NCBI GenBank assembly: GCA_016206505.1
Contig: JACQRJ010000064.1
Coordinates: 1 to 33,896 of the forward strand
DNA length: 33,896 nt
Direction: 5' to 3'
Source: Candidatus Peregrinibacteria bacterium
Lineage (GTDB): Bacteria > Patescibacteriota > Gracilibacteria > UBA1369 > LOWO2-01-FULL-3
In this document: positions 1 to 7,950 of the stretch, in pieces
Numbering within the stretch: position 1 is the first letter of the stretch
How the letters are laid out: each line of letters starts with the position of its first letter
Program-made: the position numbers and the translations under genes
The notes under the pieces: generated by a model
What the model was told of the DNA's origin: nothing
What the model saw: only the letters and a program-made list of their open reading frames with translations
Database searches by the model: none

Positions 1-26
1 GGATTATATTTTTAACCCTCAAACTT

Positions 27-1520
27 ATGAAAAGGTTGAAACGAATGTTTGTATGGATTTCTTTAATGATGAGCATACTGAATGTCGGAATTTTCCGTCT
101 GGCCGCATATGCACAAGAGGCGCCAAGTGTCGTCATTAATGAGATTGCCTGGGCAGGTAGCGCCGATGGCTCCAATGATGAGTGGATTGAACTTTATAAT
201 GTCACAAATTCTCCTGTGGATTTGTCCGGCTGGTATATAGAGGATGATAGCGAGACTGTTTATATGATCGAAAGCGGAGTTTTGGCAGCTCATGGATATT
301 TTGTAATTGAGGATACTGAAGAAGCTGTCAGTTCCTACAAAGCCCAGGTTGTCACCGGTTTGTCATTGGCAAATGCCGGAGATAGTCTCGTTTTAAAAAA
401 TAAAACCGGTCAGGTCATTGACAGCGTGAATACTTCCGGCGGCGCATGGTTTGCAGGGAACAGCACAAGCAAAGCCAGTATGGAAAGGATAAATCCGTCT
501 TCAAGTGGTAATGATGCCTCTAATTGGGCCACAGCATTGTCGTCAAATGGAGAAAAAGGTAGGAATGGCAAGGCGATTTTGGGTACGCCCGGAAGCTACA
601 ACAGTAATTTCGGCGGCAGCGGGCCTGAAGTTTTTATCGAACCGTCTGAAACGATTGCATATAGCGGAGATGAGCTTGTGTTTGAAGTTGCGGTGAAAGA
701 TGTAACTGATTTTTATGCTTATGGCTTTGAACTGAATTATCCCGCTTTGATTTTGGAATTTATTTCGGCACAGGAGCAGGGTTTTATGAAGGCGGATGGC
801 ACAAAAACCGCGTTTAATGCAGCTTTGAAAGATGGAAAAGAAGGTACTTTGGTTGTGGGCAATGCGCGAATGGCAAATCCTGCAAAAGGTATTGATGGCA
901 GCGGCGTACTTTTTCAGATGAAATTCAAAGTTATCAGCGAAGAAAGCGATAGCGGGGCCGTAGAATTTGGTGGAAAGAGCTTTGTGTCCGATAGTAAAGG
1001 AGACATTGTGGCCAAATATACAAATGCGGATGTCAATATCGCAGAAGGGCAAAGTGCAGTTGTTCAACTTGCAAATGTGGCGGCAAAGTTGGGAGAAAAA
1101 CGTTACAGTTTTAAAATTTCCTGGCAGGAGGATCTGGATGGTGCAAATGGTTACATCGTGAAAAAAATGAAACCAAACGGTCAATTTGCTGAGATTGCAA
1201 ATATTGCAGACAGTTTTTATGTCGATGAGAAAGACATAGTTCCGGGGGTTACTTACAAATATCAGGTAATTGCAGTAAAAAATAACGCAATGAGCGAACC
1301 TGTAGTCGTAACCGGAGTGGAGACGAGAGGAATAAAGGGAGACAATGATCGCAGCGATAGCGTGGATGGGCGAGATATTGAAAAATTAGCACGGGCTTTT
1401 GCAAGCGGAATGGAAGATGAAGAATACAATCCTTTGGCGGATAGTAATTTTGACGGTGTAATAGATGGAAGTGATTTGATTGATTTGGGAATGAACTTTG
1501 GGATGACTTATAAAGGCTAA
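27..1520 (+). CDS. Secreted LTD-cohesin-FN3-dockerin-like surface protein
   Basis: A probable secreted, non-enzymatic scaffold or adhesion protein. The first 30 residues form a signal peptide with a basic start, a hydrophobic core and a likely cleavage after AYA. Residues about 34-160 match a lamin-tail domain (VVINEIAW, DEWIELYN, LSGWYIED). Residues about 200-342 look like a cohesin domain (YSGDELVFEVAVKDV, FELNYPALILEF). Residues about 346-435 look like a fibronectin type III module. The last 60 residues hold two EF-hand-like loops as in dockerins; the second (DSNFDGVIDGSDL) is canonical and the first is degenerate. Carrying a cohesin and a dockerin-like module in one chain would allow chain-like self-assembly or binding to the membrane cohesin encoded next door; this is inference. 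No membrane anchor is visible. The stop codon lies inside the left arm of a long inverted repeat. Confidence 0.85.
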   Translation: MKRLKRMFVWISLMMSILNVGIFRLAAYAQEAPSVVINEIAWAGSADGSNDEWIELYNVTNSPVDLSGWYIEDDSETVYMIESGVLAAHGYFVIEDTEEAVSSYKAQVVTGLSLANAGDSLVLKNKTGQVIDSVNTSGGAWFAGNSTSKASMERINPSSSGNDASNWATALSSNGEKGRNGKAILGTPGSYNSNFGGSGPEVFIEPSETIAYSGDELVFEVAVKDVTDFYAYGFELNYPALILEFISAQEQGFMKADGTKTAFNAALKDGKEGTLVVGNARMANPAKGIDGSGVLFQMKFKVISEESDSGAVEFGGKSFVSDSKGDIVAKYTNADVNIAEGQSAVVQLANVAAKLGEKRYSFKISWQEDLDGANGYIVKKMKPNGQFAEIANIADSFYVDEKDIVPGVTYKYQVIAVKNNAMSEPVVVTGVETRGIKGDNDRSDSVDGRDIEKLARAFASGMEDEEYNPLADSNFDGVIDGSDLIDLGMNFGMTYKG

Positions 1521-1629
1521 GGATTCTGCGGGCTTTGGGGAGGCACATTTTATTTCTTTGCTCAAGCTGCTCTTTGATTCGCAAAGAAATAAAATGTGCC
1601 TCCCCAAAGCTTCAGACTTAACCTTTATA
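1509..1629. repeat. Long nested inverted repeat with 30-bp perfect core
   Basis: The arms 1532-1561 and 1581-1610 are perfectly complementary over 30 nt and flank a 19-nt loop. Imperfect pairing continues outward: TATAAAGGCTAAG near the end of gene 1 pairs with CTTAACCTTTATAG. The whole unit is about 121 nt and includes the stop codon of the upstream gene. It would act as a strong bidirectional hairpin. Its length and stop-codon position match the 11-20 kb palindrome family, but its core sequence does not. Confidence 0.85.
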
Positions 1630-1663
1630 GAAGTAAGAATTTAATAATTAATACAAACTTTTT

Positions 1664-2269
1664 ATGGAAAATGTGGAAACTGTTTATATCGAAGGCCAGT
1701 TTTTGGATGGTGATATTTTGAGAACTTCGGTTTTCGGAATGGATTTTGAGGAAGGAGTTTTGGGCATAGCGTTTAATCTAAAATACGACAATGAAATTCT
1801 GGATTTCATAAAATATGAGCCTGGAGAATTTCTGGAACAGGGCGGAGACCCTTTTTATCTGGTTTCAAATGATGAAGATGAAGGGAAAATCGTTTTCGGC
1901 GAAACTTTGCGGCGTGACGATGAATTTCCTTCGGGAGAGGGCAAAGTTGCAGATTTTTACTGGCAAATAATAGAAGACGGCGAGTTTACTTTTTCTTTTG
2001 AAAGAGGTGTTGTTTCTACGCTTGATGCGGTTAGGCAGGATTTGAAAAATGTAGATTGGCAAAGCATAATCTTGCGTCGGGATGAAGATGAGGAGCTGAT
2101 TCTGAATGAGCAAGAGTCAATTTTAAATACCGGAGAGGCAAATTCTTTTTTTGACTTATCGAATTTGTTTCCCTGGTTTGCGATGGGGATATTTTTGATA
2201 GCCATCGGATTATTCATAAGCAAAAAAAGCTTTAAGAAAAGGACATATTCATCTGTCAATTTTAAATAA
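1664..2269 (+). CDS. Membrane-anchored cohesin-domain protein
   Basis: Residues about 3-130 resemble a cohesin fold (DGDILRTSVFGMDF, GIAFNLKYDNEILDF, GKVADFYWQI). An acidic linker follows, then one transmembrane helix at about 167-187 and a short lysine-rich tail (SKKSFKKR). This is the usual layout of a surface protein anchored at its C-terminus. Oddly, no signal peptide precedes the cohesin domain, and in-frame stops lie just upstream, so the N-terminus may have been lost when the neighbouring inverted repeat arose, or secretion uses another route. Its partner may be the dockerin-like end of the preceding protein. The function is inferred from domain architecture only. Confidence 0.7.
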   Translation: MENVETVYIEGQFLDGDILRTSVFGMDFEEGVLGIAFNLKYDNEILDFIKYEPGEFLEQGGDPFYLVSNDEDEGKIVFGETLRRDDEFPSGEGKVADFYWQIIEDGEFTFSFERGVVSTLDAVRQDLKNVDWQSIILRRDEDEELILNEQESILNTGEANSFFDLSNLFPWFAMGIFLIAIGLFISKKSFKKRTYSSVNFK

Positions 2270-2342
2270 ATTCTCTTTGTTTGTGTTTGAGGAAATTATG
2301 TATTAAATTTGTCTTAATTGATCAAATAATCCTCCTCATTCC

Positions 2343-2864
2343 ATGATAAAAGAATTTATAACCATCCACGAAGCTGCAGAAATCAGCGGCAAATCAGTTC
2401 AGACCATTCGCAGAGCATTGAAAACAAAAAAAATAAAATTCCGCAAGAAGGGTACGGCTCAGGGTTTCAATTATTTAATTAGTCGAAATTCGATTTTGGA
2501 CTTTTATAAAGTCAAAAACAGTTTTATGAGACACGGAGCGGATGAAGTTTTAAATGAGAATCAGGGCAAGATTCCTTTCGAAGCCGGTGAGGCCGATGCA
2601 ATAAAGAACGATGTAAGAAATGGAGTTAAAAACGAAAAATTGATTGAAGAGGCGTCTGTAAAAGCTTCCGAGAGTTTTAGTGTTTCAACCGAAGATTTCA
2701 AAAATTTCACCAAGACTTTGGAAAGAATGGTGACCCAACATTCCGAAGAGAGGCAGAATTTTTTACGTCTGGTAAATACTTTGCAGGAAAAGATTTTTGT
2801 TCTTGAAAATCAAATGAATCTGTTGCAAAGTCCGAAAAGGAGATGGTATCAGCTTTGGAAGTAA
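2343..2864 (+). CDS. HTH DNA-binding protein with C-terminal coiled coil
   Basis: The first 50 residues look like a MerR/excisionase-type helix-turn-helix (TIHEAAEISGKSVQTIRRAL) followed by a basic wing (KFRKKGTAQGFNYLI) and a short hinge. The middle is low in recognisable features. Residues about 120-163 form a predicted coiled coil with Glu, Gln and Leu heptads, ending in a basic aromatic tail (KRRWYQLWK). It is probably a dimeric or oligomeric DNA-binding protein; I cannot name a target. The gene sits 3 nt before the next CDS, so the two are likely co-transcribed. A DNA-partition or transcription-regulator role would both fit. Confidence 0.65.
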   Translation: MIKEFITIHEAAEISGKSVQTIRRALKTKKIKFRKKGTAQGFNYLISRNSILDFYKVKNSFMRHGADEVLNENQGKIPFEAGEADAIKNDVRNGVKNEKLIEEASVKASESFSVSTEDFKNFTKTLERMVTQHSEERQNFLRLVNTLQEKIFVLENQMNLLQSPKRRWYQLWK

Positions 2865-2867
2865 ATT

Positions 2868-3506
2868 ATGTTTAAAGATATTTCGTTTTCCTGGGAGCTT
2901 TTGAGAAAGACCCTTCATATTTCGGGGCTTTTTGTTTTGATACTTTACACAGTTTTGTATCATCTATTTTCCCAGCAGGTGGCCATTCTGGCCATGACCG
3001 CTTTATTGCTCATTGTTTTGGAAGTGGACTACATAAGAATAGAGCATAAGCCAAAATTGATTAAAATTTTTGAAGGGATTTTTCGTGAAAAAGAAAAAGA
3101 TTATTTGAATGCAGTGGTCTTCTTTATCATCTCTTGCATCATAAGCTTTGCAGCATTTGATTACTGGATTGCGGTTTTGGCAATGTTGATGACTGTTTTT
3201 GGCGATGCATTTGCCGCTTTATTTGGAAGGCTTTTTGGTGAAACAAAGATTTACAGAGAAAAATCTTATGTAGGAACTTTGGCTGGACTTTTGGCAAATG
3301 TTTTGGTCGGATTTTTTGTAATACCAGCGCTGCCATTGCTTTTCTTTGCCATGGCTTTTGTTGCAAGTATGGTGGAAATGTTTACTGGAAAACTGGATGA
3401 TAATTTAACGGTTCCTCTTTTTGCTGGTTTTGTTGGTCAAATGATAGTTTATTTTTACGATTTAAATTTGCCGCAGGTCAATTTTTCCAATTTAGGTCTA
3501 TTCTGA
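2868..3506 (+). CDS. Polyprenol/phytol kinase or CDP-DAG synthase-like membrane enzyme
   Basis: A polytopic membrane protein with about six or seven hydrophobic segments. It starts with the RKTLHISG motif and carries FGDAFAALFGRLFG followed by KSYVGTLAG, then DDNLTVPLFAG. These are the landmarks of the CTP-dependent dolichol kinase / phytol kinase / phosphatidate cytidylyltransferase superfamily. The length of 212 residues fits the short prokaryotic members. The likely role is phosphorylation of a membrane polyprenol or lipid alcohol with CTP, feeding envelope lipid or glycan carrier metabolism; the exact substrate cannot be read from sequence. It is flanked closely by the HTH gene and gdhA (21 nt), suggesting one transcription unit. 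Confidence 0.7.
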   Translation: MFKDISFSWELLRKTLHISGLFVLILYTVLYHLFSQQVAILAMTALLLIVLEVDYIRIEHKPKLIKIFEGIFREKEKDYLNAVVFFIISCIISFAAFDYWIAVLAMLMTVFGDAFAALFGRLFGETKIYREKSYVGTLAGLLANVLVGFFVIPALPLLFFAMAFVASMVEMFTGKLDDNLTVPLFAGFVGQMIVYFYDLNLPQVNFSNLGLF

Positions 3507-3527
3507 TTTACTTCCTAAATCTTTTTT

Positions 3528-4820
3528 ATGTCCCTTTCTGAAAATACTCTGAAACAGATAAAGAAAGCCGCCTTTCTGATGAAGCCGGATCGCCACGCCA
3601 GAGGCGGGGACGCTGAATTTGAAATGCTGTTTATAACTCCGCAGAGAATAATCGAAGTCAATATTCCGGTGAAAATGGATGATGGAAAATTGAAAATTTT
3701 TAAAGGCTTTAGGGTACAGCATAATAATACTATGGGACCTTATAAGGGTGGTATCCGTTATCATCAGGATGTGGATATGGAAGAGGTTAAGGCTCTGGCT
3801 TTTTGGATGACGATAAAATGTTCTGTGATGGGGCTTGATCTGGGTGGAGCGAAAGGCGGGATTGTGGTGAACCCAAAAGAGTTGTCTAAAGGCGAAGTTG
3901 AGAAATTGACAAGGGCTTATGTCCGTTTGATTGCCAATGATATCGGGCCAACTTTTGATATTCCGGCTCCCGATGTAAATACAAATCCGGAAATTATGTC
4001 TTTAATATACGACGAATATTCAAAAATTGCGGGGAAAGACAGTCCCGGCGTGGTTACCGGCAAGCCAGTTGATAATCATGGCAGTAAGGGAAGGGATATT
4101 GCTACGGCTCAAGGTGGAGTTTTTGTGTTGCATGAATTGGTGCAGGAACAAAAAATGGTGACTGCTGAAACTCGCGTAGTGATTCAGGGTTTTGGTAATG
4201 CCGGTGGAGTCGTGGCGAAGTTATTGGCGGCCGAAGGGTACAAAATTGTGGGAGCATCGGATTCACAAGGCGGAATTATTTGTAATTATGGAATTGATTC
4301 GGAGAGCTTACTTCAATGCAAGGTAGAAAAGAAAACTGTAAAAGAATGCGGTTTGCATGTTACAGAGTTGCATGGTTTAAGTGGAGCAAGTTGTAAAAAA
4401 GTTTCCAATGAAGAATTGCTTGAGCAGGAGTGCGATATTCTGGTTTTGGCGGCTTTGGAAAATCAGATAACTGTCAAAAATGCGCCAAAAATTAAAGCAA
4501 AGTTTATTTTGGAATTGGCAAACGGGCCTACTTCCCCTGATGCGGATGATATTTTGAAAGAACGGGGAGTAGTTGTTATTCCCGATATTTTGGCGAATGC
4601 GGGGGGCGTGACTGTGAGCTATTTTGAAATGCTGCAAAATGCGGCCGGAGTCAGCTGGTCTTTGGAAGAAGTTTTTGAAAAATTGAAAGAAAAAATGATT
4701 ACGGCTTTCAAAGAAGTTCAGCAAATGGCGGAAAAGTATAAATGCACCCTAAGAGAGGCGGCTTATATTCGGGCGATTTCGCGGATTGAGGCCGGATTGA
4801 AAGCAAAGTCTTTGCTGTGA
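3528..4820 (+). CDS. gdhA: Glutamate dehydrogenase (Glu/Leu/Phe/Val family)
   Basis: Oxidative deamination of glutamate to 2-oxoglutarate, or the reverse, with NAD(P). The N-terminal substrate domain contains GPYKGGIRYH and LGGAKGGI, which carry the conserved substrate-binding and catalytic lysines, and PAPDVNT with the conserved Asp. The Rossmann domain has VIQGFGNAGGVVA at about residue 220. The C-terminal part (LANGPTSPDAD, DILANAGGVTVSYFE) is typical. At 430 residues it matches hexameric bacterial enzymes. The final TGA shows that UGA is a stop in this organism. The gene is followed by ppdK, which has its own promoter; together the two connect amino-acid catabolism with PEP/pyruvate interconversion. 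Confidence 0.95.
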   Translation: MSLSENTLKQIKKAAFLMKPDRHARGGDAEFEMLFITPQRIIEVNIPVKMDDGKLKIFKGFRVQHNNTMGPYKGGIRYHQDVDMEEVKALAFWMTIKCSVMGLDLGGAKGGIVVNPKELSKGEVEKLTRAYVRLIANDIGPTFDIPAPDVNTNPEIMSLIYDEYSKIAGKDSPGVVTGKPVDNHGSKGRDIATAQGGVFVLHELVQEQKMVTAETRVVIQGFGNAGGVVAKLLAAEGYKIVGASDSQGGIICNYGIDSESLLQCKVEKKTVKECGLHVTELHGLSGASCKKVSNEELLEQECDILVLAALENQITVKNAPKIKAKFILELANGPTSPDADDILKERGVVVIPDILANAGGVTVSYFEMLQNAAGVSWSLEEVFEKLKEKMITAFKEVQQMAEKYKCTLREAAYIRAISRIEAGLKAKSLL

Positions 4821-4831
4821 TAGTACTTCCC

Positions 4832-4860
4832 TTGTCTTTCAATTTGGCTTTTCATATACT
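4832..4860 (+). promoter_or_regulatory. Promoter of ppdK (TTGTCT-17-TATACT)
   Basis: TTGTCT at 4832-4837 and TATACT at 4855-4860 are separated by 17 nt just downstream of the gdhA stop. Transcription would start near 4867, which rules out the upstream GTG offered by the ORF track and supports the ATG at 4907. Confidence 0.65.
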
Positions 4861-4906
4861 GCGGAATATGATTATCCAAAGTTCATCAGTTGCTAAAGCC
4901 GCTATC

Positions 4907-7525
4907 ATGAAAAATTTCGCAAAAAAAGAAAAATTTATTTACTCTTTCGATGAAGGAGACAAAAGCATGAAAGAGCTTTTGGGAGGCAAGGGGGCAAATT
5001 TGTCCGAAATGACAAAAATCGGCGTACCCGTACCTTTCGGATTTACAATCACGACTGAAATGTGCGCGCATTTTCTGGAACATGGTGAATATCCGGCGAG
5101 TTTTGGCGAGGAGCTTGAGGAAAAACTGAATTTATTGGAGATTACGATGAGAAAAAAATTCGGCGATAAAAATGCGCCTTTACTCGTTTCGGTGCGCAGC
5201 GGAGCGGCTGTTTCCATGCCTGGGATGATGGATACGGTTTTGAATCTGGGACTAAATGATGAAACTGTAGAAGGTCTAATTAAGCAGACGGGCAATGAGC
5301 GTTTTGCTTATGACAGTTATCGCCGTTTTGTCCAAATGTTCGGCAATGTGGTGATGGGGGTCGATCACGATCATTTTGAGGAAATTCTTGAAGGCGTGAA
5401 AGAAGAAAAGGGTGTGGGGATGGACACGGATCTCGATGGTGAAGATTTCAAAAAAATGGTTGCCGATTTCAAAAAAATGATTAAGGAAAAAACCGGAGAC
5501 AATTTTCCCGATAGCCCTTATGAACAGCTAAAAATGGCGATCGAGGCGGTTTTCAATTCCTGGAAAAATGATCGCGCGATCACTTACAGAAGGATTCACG
5601 GAATTACAGGGCTGAAAGGTACTGCCGTGACTGTGCAATCGATGGTTTTCGGCAATATGGGTGACGATAGCGGTACGGGTGTGGCTTTTACACGGGATCC
5701 TTCCACGGGCGAGCGTATTTTTTACGGAGAATTTTTGATGAATGCGCAGGGTGAAGACGTGGTTGCGGGGATTCGTACGCCGATGCCGATTGATAAATTG
5801 AAAGAGATGAATGGGGGCGTTTATGATGAGCTTTTTGAAGTGAAGGAAAATCTGGAGAAACATTATAAAGATATGCAGGATATCGAATTTACAATTGAAA
5901 AAGGTAAGCTCTTTTTGTTGCAGACAAGAAATGGGAAAAGGACGGCGCATGCGGCATTGAGGATTGCGGTTACAATGGTTGAGGAGGGGTTGATTACAAA
6001 AGAAGAAGCATTGCTGAAAATTGATGCAAAGGCTTTGAATCAACTTTTGCATCCGCAAATAAAGGCCAGCGCTGAGAGAAAAGTGGTTGCCAAGGGCTTG
6101 CCCGCTTCGCCTGGAGCCGCCTGTGGGAAGGTGGTTTTTAGCGCGGATGATGCATGTGAGGCTGTGAAGGAGCGCGCCGAAAAAGTTATATTGGTACGCA
6201 AAGAAACAAGTCCGGAGGATATTCATGGGATGCATATTTCCGAAGGAATTTTGACGGCGCGCGGCGGGATGACCAGTCATGCCGCGGTTGTTTGCCGAGG
6301 AATGGGAAAATGCTGCGTGGCCGGGTGTAATGAAATTATGGTAAATGCCGCAGCCAAGAAAATCGTGATTGGAGATTTGGTTATCAATGAAGGCGATATA
6401 ATCACCCTGGACGGTTCGACAGGAGAAGTGATGCTGGGCGAAATGGAGATGCAAAAGCCCGAGCTTACCGGAAATTTTAAGACTGTGATGAATTGGGCGG
6501 ATGAAATTCGCAAATTAAAAGTAAGAACAAATGCCGATACTCCGGAAGATTGCAAAGTGGCGATTGATTTTGGAGCAGAGGGAATAGGGCTTTGTAGAAC
6601 AGAGCATATGTTTTTTGATGAAGCGCGGATTCCTTTGGTGCGCAGAATGATTTTGGCAAAGACTGCGGATGACAGGGTGGAGCCGTTGAAAAAACTGAAA
6701 GAATTTCAAAAAAATGATTTTATCGGAATTTTTGAAGTAATGGAGGGCAGACCGGTGACTGTGAGGTTGCTTGATCCCCCATTGCATGAATTTTTGCCTG
6801 ATACAGATGAGCAGATCGAGGCTCTTTCGAAAGATATGAAATTAAGCAGCGATGATTTGAAAACGATTGTTTCCAGTCTGCATGAAATAAATCCAATGCT
6901 TGGCCACCGCGGATGCAGGCTTGGCATCACTTTTCCCGAGATTTACAGAATGCAGGTTCAGGCCATTTGCGAAGCGGCGATAGAGGTTTCCGCAAAAGGC
7001 AAAAGAGTGAATGTGGAAATTGAAATTCCGCTGGTGGGGCATGTAAATGAATTGAAATATTTGCGTGAACTTGCTTGCGGCGTCATTGCGACTTACGAAG
7101 ATATAAATTTCGATTATAAAATCGGCACGATGATTGAAGTGCCAAGAGCCTGCATGACTGCCAATGAAATCGCCGAGGTTGCGGATTTCTTTTCATTCGG
7201 GACAAATGATTTAACTCAAATGACTTTTGGTTTCAGCAGAGATGATGTAGGGAAATTTATGAATGATTATCTGTCAAAAGGCATTTTGGAAAGGGATCCG
7301 ATGGCTTCAATCGATCAGGAAGGGGTTGGTTCTTTGATGAGAATTTGTATTGAATTGGGCAGAAAAGTGAAACACGATCTGGATATTGGCATTTGCGGGG
7401 AACATGGAGGAGATCCCGATTCCGTGATTTTTTGCCATAAAATAGGACTGAATTATGTGAGCTGCAGTCCATATCGGGTGCCGATTGCAAAACTTGCGGC
7501 GGCGCAGGCGGTTTTGAAGCGGTAG
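4907..7525 (+). CDS. ppdK: Pyruvate, phosphate dikinase
   Basis: Interconverts pyruvate, ATP and phosphate with PEP, AMP and pyrophosphate in the cytosol. The N-terminal nucleotide-binding part starts with LLGGKGANLSEM and includes SVRSGAAVSMPGMMDTVLNLG. The phosphohistidine motif GMTSHAAVVCRGMG places the catalytic His near residue 455, as in the Clostridium enzyme. The C-terminal PEP domain has GCRLGITFPEIY, FSFGTNDLTQMTFGFSRDD and GICGEHGGDP, with the catalytic Cys in the last. The 872-residue length from the ATG at 4907 is normal for the family. The ORF-track start at 4817 (GTG) overlaps gdhA and lies upstream of a good promoter, so I prefer 4907. Confidence 0.96.
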   Translation: MKNFAKKEKFIYSFDEGDKSMKELLGGKGANLSEMTKIGVPVPFGFTITTEMCAHFLEHGEYPASFGEELEEKLNLLEITMRKKFGDKNAPLLVSVRSGAAVSMPGMMDTVLNLGLNDETVEGLIKQTGNERFAYDSYRRFVQMFGNVVMGVDHDHFEEILEGVKEEKGVGMDTDLDGEDFKKMVADFKKMIKEKTGDNFPDSPYEQLKMAIEAVFNSWKNDRAITYRRIHGITGLKGTAVTVQSMVFGNMGDDSGTGVAFTRDPSTGERIFYGEFLMNAQGEDVVAGIRTPMPIDKLKEMNGGVYDELFEVKENLEKHYKDMQDIEFTIEKGKLFLLQTRNGKRTAHAALRIAVTMVEEGLITKEEALLKIDAKALNQLLHPQIKASAERKVVAKGLPASPGAACGKVVFSADDACEAVKERAEKVILVRKETSPEDIHGMHISEGILTARGGMTSHAAVVCRGMGKCCVAGCNEIMVNAAAKKIVIGDLVINEGDIITLDGSTGEVMLGEMEMQKPELTGNFKTVMNWADEIRKLKVRTNADTPEDCKVAIDFGAEGIGLCRTEHMFFDEARIPLVRRMILAKTADDRVEPLKKLKEFQKNDFIGIFEVMEGRPVTVRLLDPPLHEFLPDTDEQIEALSKDMKLSSDDLKTIVSSLHEINPMLGHRGCRLGITFPEIYRMQVQAICEAAIEVSAKGKRVNVEIEIPLVGHVNELKYLRELACGVIATYEDINFDYKIGTMIEVPRACMTANEIAEVADFFSFGTNDLTQMTFGFSRDDVGKFMNDYLSKGILERDPMASIDQEGVGSLMRICIELGRKVKHDLDIGICGEHGGDPDSVIFCHKIGLNYVSCSPYRVPIAKLAAAQAVLKR

Positions 7526-7558
7526 ATTTATCAACACTACTTCTAAAGAGAATACAGT

Positions 7559-7592
7559 CAGTCTATGACTGAAGTGAAAAAAATGCTAAAGT
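7559..7592 (+). promoter_or_regulatory. Hairpin and extended -10 before the MNT gene
   Basis: A small stem-loop (CAGTCA/TGACTG) lies downstream of ppdK. It is followed by TGC-TAAAGT (7584-7592), an extended -10 that ends exactly 6 nt before the ATG at 7599. A transcript from it would be leaderless. Confidence 0.5.
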
Positions 7593-7598
7593 GTAAGT

Positions 7599-7916
7599 AT
7601 GAATCTTGAACATTATTCTTTGGATAAATTGGGAAAAGAAATTGCAGCCATTATCAGAAATCATTTGGATGTTTCAAAATATCGGGTGTTTTTTTTCGGT
7701 TCACGGGTAACAGGTAAAAATACTGAGAGGTCGGATATAGATATTGGTATTGAAGGACCAATCCCCGTGGACGTAGAAACAATGATGGAAATAGAGGAAG
7801 AAATTGATAAACTGCCTACGCTTTACAAAATAGAAATTGTTGATTTCGTTAAAGTGGAGCCGAAATTTAAACAAGTCGCAAAACAGCATATTGAATACTT
7901 AAAAACTGATAAATGA
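7599..7916 (+). CDS. Minimal nucleotidyltransferase (MNT/MntA-like)
   Basis: A 105-residue Pol-beta-superfamily nucleotidyltransferase. FFGSRVTGKNTERSDIDIGI contains the GS motif and the two metal-binding aspartates (SDIDIGI); a third acidic position probably lies in KIEIVDF. Such proteins usually pair with a HEPN partner as toxin-antitoxin systems, where the MNT protein adenylylates the HEPN RNase. Here the upstream neighbour is ppdK and the downstream neighbour is the convergent nadK, so no HEPN gene is present locally. It could be an orphan antitoxin remnant or an independent nucleotidyl- or AMP-transferase. It has its own probable leaderless promoter. Confidence 0.85.
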   Translation: MNLEHYSLDKLGKEIAAIIRNHLDVSKYRVFFFGSRVTGKNTERSDIDIGIEGPIPVDVETMMEIEEEIDKLPTLYKIEIVDFVKVEPKFKQVAKQHIEYLKTDK

Positions 7917-7950
7917 CCAAATTCCAATCATTACATGAAAATTTCATTGA

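Noticed and set aside
543-1184. 213-residue minus-strand ORF inside the LTD-cohesin gene
   Set aside because: A shadow frame of a well-supported secreted protein; composition is unlike its neighbours.
4817-4906. GTG start of ppdK
   Set aside because: It overlaps gdhA and lies upstream of a good promoter; the family begins near FAKKEKFIYSFDEGD, so the ATG at 4907 is preferred.
5528-6454. 308-residue minus-strand ORF inside ppdK
   Set aside because: A shadow of a clear enzyme gene; the translation is rich in Cys, His and Phe with no recognisable domain.
7599-7916. Complete MNT-HEPN toxin-antitoxin system
   Set aside because: No HEPN-type ORF lies on either side.
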